From Cylindrobasidium torrendii FP15055 ss-10 (taxonomy: Eukaryota; Basidiomycota; Agaricomycetes; Agaricales; Physalacriaceae), in contig KN880459.1 in NCBI GenBank assembly GCA_000934385.1, forward strand, positions 1 to 64,000: 64,000 bases of DNA, given 5' to 3'. Positions 45,849 through 58,108 of this stretch are shown here, in pieces. Position 1 is the stretch's first letter. Each line of letters begins with the position of its first letter. A program made the translations under genes and the position numbers. A model generated the notes under the pieces. It saw only the letters and a list, made by a program, of their open reading frames with translations, did no database searches and was not told where the DNA came from.

Positions 45849-47273
45849 GGTGGCCAGAATAAACGAATGCAGGCAGGTGCCCGCAGAGATCAGCCAAACG
45901 CGACACCGGGTAATGATAGCACGCGCACAACGTGATCCCAGCAATTAATTCCAATTTAAACAGTCTGAGTCGTGGGCCGTGGCGGGCTGCAAATATCCAG
46001 AATACTTTGAGAGCCATCTCTTTTATTCATGGGACTCGTAGAAGTCTGCATTGAACAATATGAAGGTACGAGTGGAGAGTGATGTATGTATGAAGTTTCT
46101 GTTTAATTCCTGCACATCCTGTGCTGAATCTGTCTTATTAACAATGAATGCTCTCTTACTCTATACATCTTGATATCATTCATATATCTTGCTACACACT
46201 ACACACTAACGCGACTCAATAGACGCGCCCAAGCCTGCAATTTTAGCGTCTTTCCGCGATTCGCACTAAGTAAAAACACTGAAAAACAACTCGCTCGAGT
46301 GAAGCACTGTAACTTAATAAGAGCCTCCCAATTAGGAGGACGAATAGTTCTCTCTGTATTCCGAGCTCGGCACTGGGCAAAGATTTCTTGATTACTTCCG
46401 AATCGTCGTCGCTGTGGCCACGTGCTCGCGTCGCGTCGGCAGCCGTCGGCGTGGCGCCACTAGCACTCAAGTACTCAACGGCAGCTCACCCTGTTGAATG
46501 TGTAGTCGTATAGGCAGAAAAGGCTCAAATTTGGCGCTTCGGGCTGGAACGAATCATTCTGTTTACCACCCAAGATATTCACCAATTTTGTTTGTTAAGT
46601 ACTTGTACAATCTTCACCGAACTACTTGCATTGTATGGCTATACTCAAGCTCATCAAGTTGAGCGTATGCGACGAACTTTGTAGCCCAAGCGACGGCACT
46701 GCAGTACCAGCCTTATATAGCCTTGGCCATTATATTTGAATGTACAGATCACGATCGCATGATGGATTCGACGCTAATCACGCGAGCGTGAACGAATACC
46801 TCCTGCTTGCCTCCTGCGATGATTTGCTCTTTCAGCTTTGAAGGTTTTTTGCATCCTCGTATATTTGTACCAAGTCATCCGGATGTCTCCAAGCAAGGTT
46901 TGTCTGGACCCGCAGACTCCGCTTGCATCATCGCGAACATCGCTCTTGCAATCTCTTTTTTCATTAAGGCCGCTTGGCAGCCTATCTGCTCTTTCGACGC
47001 GGGACAAGCAATCCAGAATCGTCGGGGCCCGCTTCTTATCATGCAGTGTGGGGACTTCACGGTTCGGCCGATTTAGTGAAGGATAAAAAGCACGACACGT
47101 TACACTTGCGGTTGCGCAATAGTGGGACGTGCTCGTCTCCGATTTCCCCATTGCGTGCTCAGCAGCTCTACTCACGCAAACTCTCACCAAAGTTAGCGTC
47201 AGATATGAGATTCCTTAAATGCTAGTGCAGCAATGACATATCTCTACCCATTTTCTTCCTAACAACCACGACG
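45849..47273. other. Intergenic, no supported gene
   Basis: About 1.4 kb. Includes the promoter of the chromatin-like gene at its left. Open frames at about 46774-47190 on both strands overlap in antisense and carry no motif. No repeats with terminal symmetry were seen. Confidence 0.45.
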
Positions 47274-48668
47274 ATGTCCACTACTGAAAAAACTGTCTTG
47301 CCTCTGCCACATTGGCAGCCTCCACCAATCACAAAGGAAGACCATGAGTGGGCGGATATCTTGACCGTCGACCTCAGCAAATACGATACCGACCGCGAAG
47401 AACTCGTCAAGACTGTAGAGACAGCGCTCAGCCGCGACGGTTTCTTCTACGTTGTGAACCACGGCTTAACACAAGAGACAGTACGTGTCATTCTCCGTCG
47501 TGGCCTCGCAAGGTCATCATTGACACGAACATAGTTACGCCGACAATTTGACATCGGCCAGCACGCTTTCGACGGTGTCTCCCAAGAAGAAAAGGTCAAG
47601 CACGAAGCCCCCATCAAGGAAAAAGGATCGTTTATTGGATACAAGGTATGTCGGATGCCTAATCCTCGCAGCCCGCTGTTCTCATCGATATCCCAGCTAC
47701 CAAATTTCTGGGAAATCAAGGATGGCGTGCGCGACAGAATAGAGCACTACAACTTTTACAACAACCAGTGCGTAGCGCGGCAGTGCTTCGGAGTATGCTT
47801 TCTGAACCCTCGTCAGCATCGACCCAATCACCCGTCACCCGGAGCCTCTGCAACCATATGTCCCAGAAACCAAAGCATACCTCCAAGAAACGCGGCAGAA
47901 GGTCCTCCGCCGAATTCTCACCCTCATCGATGGCGTTCTGCAGCTTCCTGAAGGCTACCTCTGGGGACTTCACGAAGACGCGACGGGTCACACGGGAGAC
48001 GACGTGAGCATGGGCTTTACTCGTCTTATGGTCGTGGTGCTAACCAAGTCATAGCTCTTGCGGTACATGATTTATGACCCACTGACAAGAGATGAGGCCA
48101 AGAAGACAAACGGGGTCATGCTCAATGGACATACGGATTTCAACAGCATCTCGACGCTGGTCTCTCAACCTATTACTTCTCTCCAAGTTCTCATGCCCGA
48201 TGGCGTGTGGAGATACGTAAAGCACCAGGACAATGCGCTTGTCATCAACATCGGAGACCAGCTTTCCTTCATGGTACGCCTCTTTGGGTCCTCTTCGGCA
48301 TTGTCTTACCTTTGTCCAGTCGGGCGGTATCCTGAAAGGCACAATGCACCGCGTCGTCTCACCACCAGAGGACCAGCGCCATTTCCGCCGTCTGGGTGTG
48401 TTCCACTTTGCGCACTTCATCAATGGTGTTCCCATTAGCCTGTTGCCGTCGAAGAAAGTTCAAGAGGAAGGCAGAGTCATTTTCCCAGGCAAGATTCCAA
48501 CCACAGACGAGTGGGAAATTGCTCGTATCAAAAGCTACGGCGTAGGGGAGTTCACCAAAGGAGACGTGTTCGACACCGAAATCATATCGGGCATCGAGGT
48601 ATGCACGTTCGCTGGGCCTGCTTCTGGATTGATTTTGACACATTTCATAGGTCCGACACTACCATTAA
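47274..48668 (+). CDS. 2-oxoglutarate/Fe(II)-dependent dioxygenase
   Basis: Enzyme of the isopenicillin-N-synthase-like dioxygenase superfamily that uses Fe(II) and 2-oxoglutarate to oxidise a small molecule. ATG 47274 opens MSTTEKTVLPLPHWQPPPIT. The N-terminal DIOX_N domain shows VETALSRDGFFYVVNHGLTQ and FIGYKLPNFWEIKDGVRDRI across short introns. The catalytic core shows the iron ligands: NGHTDFNSISTLVSQPI (His and Asp of HxD), VINIGDQLSFMSGGILKG, and the distal His in GTMHRVVSPP. A basic residue for 2-oxoglutarate is not certain, since the usual RxS motif is not obvious. The C-terminal exon is very short (VRHYH after GIE). The reaction is unknown. Such genes occur in secondary metabolism and hormone-like pathways, but no biosynthetic neighbours are present. 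Confidence 0.8.
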
Positions 48669-48866
48669 TCCGCATCTGGCTATGTAAAATTATTTGTGTA
48701 GGATCTGTGTACTATTATACCATTTATTATCCCTGTTATTCTGAAGCTCGAGCGTTGCGATCGAATGACTAGACAAACCAGGCTGTCTAAGGAACTGAAT
48801 AATGCACGACAAGAACAAGGTCCCGTTTGACAAGTTGCATATTAAGAGTGTATCGTAAGTTCAGTC

Positions 48867-49580
48867 TCAAAGAGCTAATAAGCCAAGTACTATCGCAGCA
48901 ACAGCACCGAAGGTCGTTGTGGACGAGACCGACAAGGAGCCTGCACCATCTCCGGTAGAAGTGGACTCTGCCGCAGACGAGGTGCGGCTGGAGCTACCGG
49001 TTTGCGACACCTGGGCGACATCAGACGCTTTTGTCGCTGTCGGGGTTGATCCAGATCCCGCCGCGCCTGCCGCCGTGGTACCAACGGCCACCTCAAACGG
49101 ACTAGCAGTTTCGGTAAGGGTGTACGTGATACCGTCTTGGACACCAGAGCATAGCGCTATCTCTCCATTGAGAGAGCAGTCGTACCCAATGGTCAGACTG
49201 AGATCGTCTTGATTGTATTCGTAGGTGAGAGATGCATAGTCTGGGCCCTCGACGAGGGTTGCTATTTGGAGATGAGCAAAATTTCTTCCATCGTGCTGCC
49301 AGGCGGTCATGTACCTGTGCCCACGAAGCCAGATTCGTCGTCTTCTGCATTGGTGTATACACCTTTCTGGAGTGCATATGTCGTCTTGTCTCCTTCTACA
49401 CCGACAACGTCGACGCTGAGGGATTGGGTATCGAACCCAGGGATGAAGAGCGACGTGACGGCCGCGCGAACGCCTTCGAGGATGGAATAAGAGATGTGAT
49501 AAAGTATTACTATTAGAGAATGGCGACGCACCGTCAGCGGCAACCATGGCACAGGTCAAAAGAGCGATGGAGGGGTGCAT
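48867..49580 (-). CDS. GPI-anchored surface protein
   Basis: ATG 49580 opens MHPSIALLTCAMVAAD, a short signal peptide. An intron of about 57 nt joins it in phase to GVRAAVTSLFIPGFDTQSLS. Then come VDVVGVEGDKTTYALQKGVY and later LSLTIGYDCSLNGEIALCSG and VQDGITYTLTETASPFEV. The C-terminal third is Ser/Thr/Ala-rich and ends in a hydrophobic tail TTFGAVAAIVLGLLAL right before the stop, the classical GPI-anchor layout. The two Cys of DCSLNGEIALC probably pair. This belongs to a common fungal extracellular family with an IPGFD..L..D..GV pattern whose function is unknown. Length of about 200 aa is typical. It is divergent from PMS1. Confidence 0.72.
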   Translation of the reverse strand: MHPSIALLTCAMVAADGASPFSNSNTLSHLLFHPRRRSRGRHVALHPWVRYPIPQRRRCRCRRRQDDICTPERCIHQCRRRRIWLRGHRYMTAWQHDGRNFAHLQIATLVEGPDYASLTYEYNQDDLSLTIGYDCSLNGEIALCSGVQDGITYTLTETASPFEVAVGTTAAGAAGSGSTPTATKASDVAQVSQTGSSSRTSSAAESTSTGDGAGSLSVSSTTTFGAVAAIVLGLLAL

Positions 49581-49960
49581 TGTGGTGGGAAGGGGGTCGT
49601 TGAACGAGGGGTTTGTAAAAAGGAAGGGAAAGAAGTGGACGAGACTTGTGTCAAGCACGAAGCGATTAAATACCCTGAGGGGCAAAAATAGGAAGGCACC
49701 CATCATCTTCACCTAATGCGCCGTCGGTAGTACCTTTCTTGTTTGACAAAAATCTCCAGTGATAATCTTTGGCGCGCTCACGACGTCTTGAAGGTCAGAG
49801 GGCGACAAATGCTTTGAGCACTATACTGGAGGTATTTTCTAGTAATGGCTGCTGTTTACCGTCCATATTCCAGGTTCAATAGGGCTAGCAATGAGTCACG
49901 CTACCGCGTATTCACGCGACCTCGATCAACAGTACGATCGGTGGTCTTTACGTTCCTGCC

Positions 49961-52900
49961 ATGATTACGGCTATCCCAGCCGCGTCGGTGCATGCAATCA
50001 CTTCGAACCAAGTCGTAATTTCCTTGGAGACGGCAGTCAAGGAACTTGTGGAAAACAGTCTAGATGCAGGCGCGACAAGCATAGGTGCGCTCACATTATG
50101 ATCTTCGAATGAGCTAATATAGTAGGACAGACGTCAAGTTCAAACAATACGGCGTTCGCAGCGTGGAAGTCGTGGACAATGGCTCGGGGATACAAGAGCA
50201 AGACTGGGAGAGCATAGGTGCGCGTCAACGACGCGTCGGTGCATAGCTAATAGATTGTCAAGGCCTGAAGCACCATACCTCAAAGATCGCAGACTGGTCC
50301 GACCTCGACAATGTAACCAGCTTTGGATTCCGCGGAGAAGCCCTCTCTGCCCTTTGTGCAATGTGTGACCAAGTTACAGTCACCACCAAGGCAAACGAGA
50401 CGGTTGGAGCGACCTTGGAGCTGGACAAGACGGGGAAAGTAAAGGGCAAGAAGCGTGTCGCGCGACAAGTATGTCGTTAGTCGTCATCCATTCCCCGACT
50501 CAGCGTCCCCTCCAGCGCGGTACAACCATCCTCTTATCCAACTTATTCTCCCCACTTCCTGTTCGCCGTAAAGACTTTGAACGCAACGCCAAGCGCGAAT
50601 ATGGGAAAACGTTGAGCTTGTTGCAAGCCTATGCACTAGTCCCATGCTCCAAGCTAAATGGTGTGCGCCTTACGGTCACCAATGTTACCGATAAAGGGTG
50701 TGTGGTACCTAGACAAGTCCTGTGTTGTCAAGCTTACACCTCTAGGTCCAAGTCCACATCAATCCAAACGCAAGGCAAGCCATCTGTGCGGGCATCCGTC
50801 ACTGCCTTATGGGGCCCAAAATCTCTGGAGGGCGTTCAGGACCTGTCTTTGAATTTCTCTACTCCCCGGCCCAAGTTGAAGCGTGTCCCTCGACGCTCGA
50901 TGAGGTAACTTACATGCTCTCGAACAAGTTCAAACCTGACTTGCTCTTGCTTCCAGAGAAGAAGCGCAACTCGGTGAAGACACTGAGCAAAAGGATACGC
51001 TCGTAGATATCAAAATGACTGGACTCATCTCTTCGCCTGGTCACGGACGTGGTGGAAACGACCGTCAATTCTTGTTTGTGAATGGAAGACCATGTGAATT
51101 GGACAAGGTGAGTCTGAGGGGCATCCATCATGACTCAACGTTTTGACATATTCTCCCAGGTTCAGAAATGCATCAACGAAGTCTTTCGCAGCTTTACCGC
51201 GAATCACGACGTGTCCAAAGCGCCGCTGGTTGTCGCTGACATAGAGTTGCCCACGGGTACGGGTCGTCGTTCTGCATTCCGAAATGTGTCTCATTTCCTG
51301 CAGATTACTACGATGTGAATGTGACGCCAGATAAACGAACCATCTTTCTGCATAATGAACCCGTTTTCCTGGATGCCTTGAAGGCAAGCAATGAAGCGAC
51401 CGGCCATACTCCGACTAACAAACCTATAGGATTCTCTGGAAGAGTTCCTTCAGCCCTCAAGGTCAACCTTCGATGTTCAAGGGACCCAGCGCTCGGGAAC
51501 ACAGACAAACTTGGACACGCAAAGAAAGAGTCAAGTGTCTCACCCGGAGCCAGAGGTCGAAGTCGACGAAGATGAGGAGGAGCGCCCGTCTAGACGTAAA
51601 TCCACCGGGCGGCAGATGCGGACCAATCCCAGCGACGATGAGGATGAGTTGGAAGAGACCGACAACCGAAAGAACGAGGCTTTGGTGCCGCCGCCAAAGA
51701 AACGTATGAGAGTGTCAAGTCCGAGATCTTCAAGTCCCCCTGCGCATCTAGCATCCGGTTCCTCTGAAGTTGGCGGAAGTGTCCTGTCTACGTCGTCTCG
51801 AGGGCAGCTTTCGATTCCATCATCGTCGAGTGTTTCCTCCTCTGTACACCGGACATCGCCCGCGGAGGAGAATGACTGCATGGAAGTCGATATACCTGGA
51901 TCGTCTCGGCCCCGCTCTTCTTCTATTGTTCATGTTCTTCCCCCTGCGTCAAGCAAGAAGGGAAAAAGCAAAGGGAAGGAAGATGTGGTAGTGAACACGC
52001 TGTTCACTGCGTGGGGCAAGGAGGCGGCCAAACGAAAGGAACCACGGGAGGAAGATGAGGACGACGCTGAGGTCGTGACGCAGAAAGCATCTGTGAAGCA
52101 GGCCAAGTCGGACATCGGTGCTAAATTAGCGGGGTTTGCCCGGAAGGGCAGCCAGCCGACTTTGGTCGCAGATGAGGACAGTGAGCATGAAGAAGAGGCG
52201 GAGGAGATGGTGCCATCCAAACCCACCGAGCCTGATGGCGATGCCTCTATGGACGTAGACCCGCCCAAATCGCCTCCACTATCAAGGCGCCAGTCTAAGA
52301 AAGTGGTGTTAACTATCCCGGAGGATGAGCCACCTGACCACAGTCAACCATCTACACCAGCGAAGGCCAAAGCCAAGGGTAAACAGGCCCTTCAAGACTT
52401 TAGTAGCAAGCTTGCTGGTTTTGCTAGAAAGGGCAGTATTGTCAAGCCCGTCGAGTTGGATGAGGATGAGGATGAAACAAAGAGTGGGCCAGCGACGACT
52501 GACGATGATGAGCACGAAGTCGAGACACAGCCGAAGCTTGCACGATTACGGCGACGTACCAGCTCTATTGTGGATGATGATCAAGAACAGGGGAAGGGCA
52601 TGGATGTGGACGAGGCACCCGTCGATCCTGTGTCAGAGCCATCGTTTGTTGATTCGGCGACGGACGCAGAGTCGCATGTGCAAAGACCAGAGGTGATTCG
52701 AACGACGACTGGTGGGGAAGTGACTATGCGTTTCGACATCGACAGTGTGTGTGTGCGTTGGGCAGAGTGTCGGCATACCCCAGCTCAAGACACGACTGGG
52801 AACAAAAATGCGGACGAAAGCGGGGCAGAAGGGCTTGGGGATGCAAGCTCATCCCTGTCGCGCGTAGTGTCGAAGGATGATTTCAGCGAGATGGATATTG

Positions 52901-53620
52901 CGGGACAGTTTAATCTTGGGTTCATCATTGCCCGGCGAAGGAGAGGGACAGCCCTCGACGACCTGTTTATTGTGGATCAACACGCGGCGGATGAGAAATA
53001 CAATTTTGAGCTCTTGCAGACGACCACGACGATTCGGTCCCAGAAGCTGTTGAGGTTTGTGCAATACTTGGTCTTTTTGCATTGGTATTTGACTATCTAT
53101 GTAGACCACGGCCATTGGAACTTTCAGCATCTGATGAGATGGTTGCTCGTGAACATCTTGATGACCTGCGCCAGAATGGGTTTGAGTTCAGGGTTGTGGA
53201 GGACGACGATGAGATAGAAGAACTGGGAGGCTCTCGCATTCATCTTATGGCGCAGCCCGTTAGCAAAAGCACGAACTTCACTATCAAAGGTTCGGCGTCC
53301 GCCAAACTATCCGTTCAGAGTCCTTCTAATCCGCCGTAGATTTGGAAGAACTCATCCATCTTATGCGAGACCGTCGCCCTGGGCAAATGGTCCGCTGTTC
53401 AAAGGCAACTGCAATGTTTGCCATGCGAGCTTGTCGAAAGAGTATCATGGTCGGGATGCCGTTGAAGATGAGCCAGATGGTATCAGTAGTTCGGCACATG
53501 GGAAAGATGGACCAGCCATGGAATTGCCCGCACGGTCGCCCAACAATGCGCCATCTATGTGATTTGACGTCCGTGCCCAGAGGTCGCCAGCGTCCTATTT
53601 CTTGGGACTCCCTCATTTAA
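49961..53620 (+). CDS. PMS1 (PMS2-type) DNA mismatch repair endonuclease
   Basis: MutL-family subunit that pairs with Mlh1 in MutL-alpha and nicks the strand during mismatch repair. ATG 49961 opens [20 protein letters not shown]. The N-terminal ATPase shows [12 protein letters not shown] (motif I), VVDNGSGI (motif II) and [18 protein letters not shown] (motif III). [15 protein letters not shown] and [11 protein letters not shown] follow. A disordered acidic linker spans about 51510-52860 and contains [10 protein letters not shown] twice. The C-terminal endonuclease domain begins [14 protein letters not shown], shows the metal motif [13 protein letters not shown] (fits DQHA-x2-E-x4-E), [20 protein letters not shown] and ends [11 protein letters not shown]. 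These endonuclease motifs occur in PMS2/Mlh3 but not Mlh1, and the linker and N-terminus fit PMS1. Short introns throughout. All catalytic residues intact. Confidence 0.95.
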
Positions 53621-53688
53621 AGCTCAGTTGCTTATATAACTTGTTCTTGTTTGGTTTTTGAACATGTGGTGGTCGATCACCAAGAAGC

Positions 53689-53696
53689 TATAAAAT
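53689..53696 (+). promoter_or_regulatory. TATA box of the secreted Cys-rich gene
   Basis: TATAAAAT about 85-92 bp upstream of the ATG at 53781, preceding a C/T-rich leader. A typical core-promoter arrangement for an expressed secreted-protein gene. Confidence 0.55.
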
Positions 53697-53780
53697 CAAG
53701 GCGAGGTTCAACGCTTTCTATCAGTTCTCTGAGAAACCTCCATTACCACTCTTCTTCTTCCTCTCGCCTTTATCTGCGAT

Positions 53781-54620
53781 ATGATTGCCTCCTTATCCCT
53801 CGTCTCGCTCTGTGGACCACTTCTCGCCCTTGGCTTGGCTGTAAAGCAACAGACTGGCGATACTTCGCTTTCCGCCTCTGCTGGCGTCCAACTCCAATCT
53901 AGTTGGCGGCCTACGCGGGTTTCTCCTCGCCAAAATATGAAACCAACGCCCTCGCCGACGGGGCCCGACGTCGACGAAACAACTATACATATTACGAGTA
54001 CGACCGACTTCGCCCTGCTTGCTCCTCGCACCAACGAATGTTAGTTCTGTCTGAAATTTTCTTTGCAAAATTGCTTATAAATCGATGACTGGCTAGTGAC
54101 CATCGGCAACAGCGAGAACGAAGCTGTGGCATTTTGCCATCCTGGATCGACCGGCGTGTGTACGCAGACGTTTCCTGAAGGTTTTGTCACTGCAGCAGCA
54201 ATGGAGACAGCAGACGATGGATCCTATATTCAAGCAAGCTTGCACACTTTGGTACTTCGTCACTAAGCTGACCTCCGTCCAGATTACCGGCTGCATCGAC
54301 AACACGCAGTGGACCAGCAACATCCAGCCCGGTGACGAGGGTGGGCAGAACGATGTTCGCTACCCTCAGGGCGCTAAATGCGAATTCGGTGGCTACGCAG
54401 CGAGCTTTATTCAACTGTACGCTGTCAGATTCATGTCGCCCGTCGTGTTTACTGACCTGGCATTGTCAGATTGGAGCCTGCGCTGGGTCGATTCTGCATT
54501 AGGTGCTGCAAGACTGAAGGTGACCAGGAGCATTGCAATTCCCACAACGACCGGAATGGCTGCGAGACCGCCATTCCCGGCACTTACTCGTTCCCGGAGA
54601 ATGGCGTCGACTGTGCGTAA
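53781..54620 (+). CDS. Small secreted cysteine-rich protein
   Basis: ATG 53781 opens MIASLSLVSLCGPLLALGLA, a clear signal peptide. A Pro/Ser-rich stretch (THR-P-rich, about residues 30-60) follows. Exons then give VTIGNSENEAVAFCHPGSTG, VCTQTFPEGF, DDGSYIQ, ITGCIDNTQWTSNIQPGDEG, NDVRYPQGAKCEFGGYAASF and a final segment with RFCIRCCKTEGDQEHCNSHN and GCETAIPGTYSFPENGVDCA. The mature part carries about ten Cys, an even number suiting disulfides. The splice joining SYIQ to ITGC uses a GC donor (intron 54234-54282). It resembles the expanded secreted-protein families of Agaricomycetes. Function is unknown; effector-like or wall-associated roles are possible but unsupported. Confidence 0.7.
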
Positions 54621-54895
54621 ACGAGTGTGTTAGTCACTACGCAATACTATATATCCTATAGACATTTAACTAGCTATCTACGGTCGAACAACTAACTCGC
54701 AATGAACTATTCTGTAATGTACTACGTACCTTTAATTTTGTGACAAGCGATTATCGTCCTCCTCGGGCCAGTGACGCTTTACGCGATTTGATACGTCACA
54801 TGATACGCGAAACCCGCCGTTTGCTAGACTTGGTATAAAGCGCTTCTTGTCCTGATACCACCACGGCATCGCTGGCCGGGTCGACCTTTGCCGCC

Positions 54896-57550
54896 ATGAG
54901 CTATCCACACCGACCTCAGCTGGTACTTCAGCCTTCCGTAAATACGACGACGTACGTCTGCCCTTTGATCAGTGCCCAACACGTTGCTCACCGCCGCCAG
55001 CGTTGTGACAACAACTACAACGACTACGACCTATGCGCCGATCCCTCTGCCGTCCCTGCCACGGGCGGCAACCCCGACACACAGAGATCCAAAACTCTAC
55101 CCGCTGGCGCATGCGCAACTGCCGCCTTCACTGCGCCAATTCCCGCTGTCTTTTCCTGGAGGCTCGCGTGCGACATTCCGCGATGGGGATGCCGGTGATA
55201 ATGAGATGCAAGAGGAGCAGGAGCTGGCGAGTGGAAATGGCTGGCGTATGATGAAGCGCGAGGAGGAGGCAGACAATAGCGCAGTCGTCGGCCTGGCAGA
55301 GGCCATCGAGCGTTATGGCAAAAAGCGAGCCCACACCGGGGATGTACTTATGGAAGGCGTCGAATCTACGATGGACATGGGTGCAACTCCCCCACCGCCC
55401 CGCAAGAGGGCGCGCTCGACTGGACTGGCCCAGATTTCGACTGTCAACAACGCTGCTGCGCCACCCTCTCCCCTGCCCTCCCCTCATGGCTCCCCGCCGC
55501 CAGAGACGATTTGGCCATCGGCACCGCCAAGCGGAGCATCCTCGCCGCTACCAGCGCCACCCCTGCAGTCGGACATGTCCCTAATGACGCTTATGACCCT
55601 TCCCAACCTGGTCGACCATTTCTCATGCCTTCCTGCATCCCTCCAATCACACGTGCTGTTATCGTTGTTGCGCAACTCGCAGTTGCCGGTCCTACGCACG
55701 GTGCATTCGGTGTTGAGCCCAGTGCTGGCCAGAGACTTCTTGACACTGCTTCCCCCTGAACTGGTCTCAATTATCTTGAGCTACCTTCCCTACCCTGCAT
55801 TAGCCCGTGCTTCGCGCGTCTGCAAATCATGGCGTGCCATTATCGATTCCGATCCTGTTCTGTGGAGGGACTTGCTCATCAACACTCGCATCTGGTTTGG
55901 CGGCCAATCCGAAAACGCATTTGCTAAAGCGCTTGCTGTTCGGCGACAGAAAGAATACATCATACCGCCAGCGCTTCCTTTACCACATCCCTTCAAATTG
56001 CTCTTCAAATCTCGACACCTCACCAGAACACGCTGGGTCAACAACAACAATCCCAAGCACATCTCCTTCCCAGCCCACGGCTCGTCTGTCGTCACATGCC
56101 TCATCTTCTCACGCGGGCGCATCATTTCAGCTTCGGATGACCACTCTATTCATGTGTACTCTCCAGAAACGGGAGAACAAGTCCGCGCGCTCGACGGCCA
56201 CGAAGGCGGCGTCTGGGCCCTCGCTGCGACCAAAGACATCCTCGTCAGTGGTTCAACGGATCGCACAGTCAGAATATGGGACTTGTCGAATGGTCGTTGC
56301 ACTCACGTATTCGGTGGTCACACTAGTACCGTACGTTGTCTGGCCATTGTCAAGCCAGAGTGGGTGGATGTCGAGCATGAAAACGGCACCATCTCACGCG
56401 AAAAGTGGCCGAAGCGGCCTGTCATCGTCACCGGTAGTAGGGACCATTCCCTGCGCGTATGGACGTTACCGAAAACTGGCGATCCTGAATACAAATGTTA
56501 CAACGAAGATACAGAAATGGACCCTGCAGATGTCTCTGTACGTCTTTCCGTGTTTGCACCAGCACATGGCAGCTGATTCTGGCTTTCTAGGATGCAGAAG
56601 ACAATCCTTACCACCGGGTACATCTGGAAGGGCATGAACACGCCGTCCGTGCTCTCGCAGCTCGGGGTCGTACCTTGGTTTCAGGCAGCTACGACTGTAA
56701 TGTTAGAATCTGGGATATCGTGACCGGGACCTGCAAGTTCATCCTGCGTGGTCACACCCAGAAGGGTCCGTTCTCTCTTTGACCGCGACGCCAATGCTTA
56801 TTTGTCCCAGTGTACAGCGTCGTTTTGGATCCCGTACGAAACCAAGCCTGCTCTGGATCGATGGATGGTACCGTGCGGGTGTGGAACATCCAGACTGGTG
56901 AAGCATTGCATACGTTGAATGGGCACACATCGCTTGTTGGTCTCCTCGGACTTTCACCTTCTTACCTTGTTTCGGCGGCGGCGGACTCGACCTTGAGGAT
57001 ATGGGATCCCGATACCGGCGAGCTTCAGCATACACTGGCAGCGCACACGGGCGCGATTACCTGCTTCCAGCACGACGAATTCAAGGTGCTCAGTGGGTCG
57101 GACGGTACACTCAAGATGTGGAACATTCGGGACGGCACTGTCCAAAGGGACTTACTCACAGGTATCACGGGTGTCTGGCAGGTCGTCTTCGAAGGTCGGT
57201 GGTGTGTCGCGGCCAGCAACCGCAATGATGCCACGGTGTTGGACGTTTGGGACTTTGGAGGCGAAGACGACGACGATTGGGTCGGCGAACCACCGAACTG
57301 GCAGTATGACGAGGATGATACGGACGATGAAGATGATGATGGCGTTGGGCAATTCAGACTGGCAGACAGTGACCAGGTCGAGGTGGACGCTATGGATCAG
57401 GACCTCATCCCGTCGGAGACGGAGAGCCATATTGAGGTGGACGAGGAGGATCGGTGGAATGGTAATTCAAGACCGGAGCAGAGGAAGATGCGAGGCAAGG
57501 GTGGAGGCAAGAACCGCGACGCGCATGGGCATCGCAGACGATTGTTATGA
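54896..57550 (+). CDS. Cdc4-type F-box/WD40 protein (SCF substrate receptor)
   Basis: Receptor that brings phosphorylated substrates such as Cdk inhibitors to SCF for degradation. ATG 54896 opens MSYPHRPQLVLQPSVNTT; an intron of about 52 nt fuses it to VVTTTTTTTYAPIPLPSLPR. A disordered, Pro-rich N-terminus precedes the F-box: LTLLPPELVSIILSYLPYPA, then LARASRVCKSWRAIIDSDPV. WD repeats follow: IISASDDHSIHVYS, GHEGGVWALAATKDILVSGS, TDRTVRIWDLSNGRC, GHTSTVRCLA, VTGSRDHSLRVWTLP, VSGSYDCNVRIWDIVTGTCK, CSGSMDGTVRVWNIQTG, VSAAADSTLRIWDPDTGELQ and LSGSDGTLKMWNIRDGTVQR. That makes about eight blades, as in Cdc4. An acidic tail follows (WDFGGEDDDDW). TATAAAG lies about 60 bp upstream of the ATG. Orthology to CDC4 is well supported. 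Confidence 0.9.
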
Positions 57551-58108
57551 GCTTCCAATTATGTATTCATAAAGCACTCTTTACATAGTAATGATCCATG
57601 TTCATTGTTTAGTATTTGCAATAGTCTTCTCACTTGTGAGCGTCGGATCTGGGGGCTTGAGTTGGTGATGCTCTAGTCGTGAAGTCCAGAGGTCCTGGGA
57701 GATCAAGCTGACACTACTTATTGAAAGGACATCATCGTACCTCAAAAAAGAAAGAAAGAGAGGACGAGTACGATAGACAGTAACACTATGCAAGCTACCA
57801 TCGCCGCGTAACTCACTGCACTGCATAACTTACAGCGTGATTGGGCTTTACATAAAAGGCCACAGAAATCATGCTGGCATTGAGGTGCCCCAGCGGAAAC
57901 TTCTTTGTAAAGTCGTTGAGGACGAGCTGATACGCCATCGACGTTGCAAGAGGTGAAATGAGAGAGAAAGGAACATGATCATAGCAAGGTAGCAGTGTAC
58001 ATACACAATTGATTACAAGAAATGTGATAGATATTGGAACTTAAGGCATGCAGCAGTCAAAGCGCCTGCCTAGGGTATGGTATAGCTCTTCCGTGGATTC
58101 ACTCCCTC
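57551..58108. other. Intergenic between convergent genes
   Basis: 558 bp of 3' sequence shared by Cdc4-like and the zinc-cluster regulator. No gene or repeat was seen. Confidence 0.5.

Noticed and set aside
46774..47190. Minus-strand 138-codon frame as a gene
   Set aside because: No motif, overlaps antisense frames of similar length and has no supporting promoter or splice features.
49415..49450. tRNA-like T-arm (GGGTTCGATACCC on the minus strand)
   Set aside because: It lies inside the GPI-protein coding exon (IPGFDTQS) and no A-box, anticodon stem or acceptor stem fits around it.
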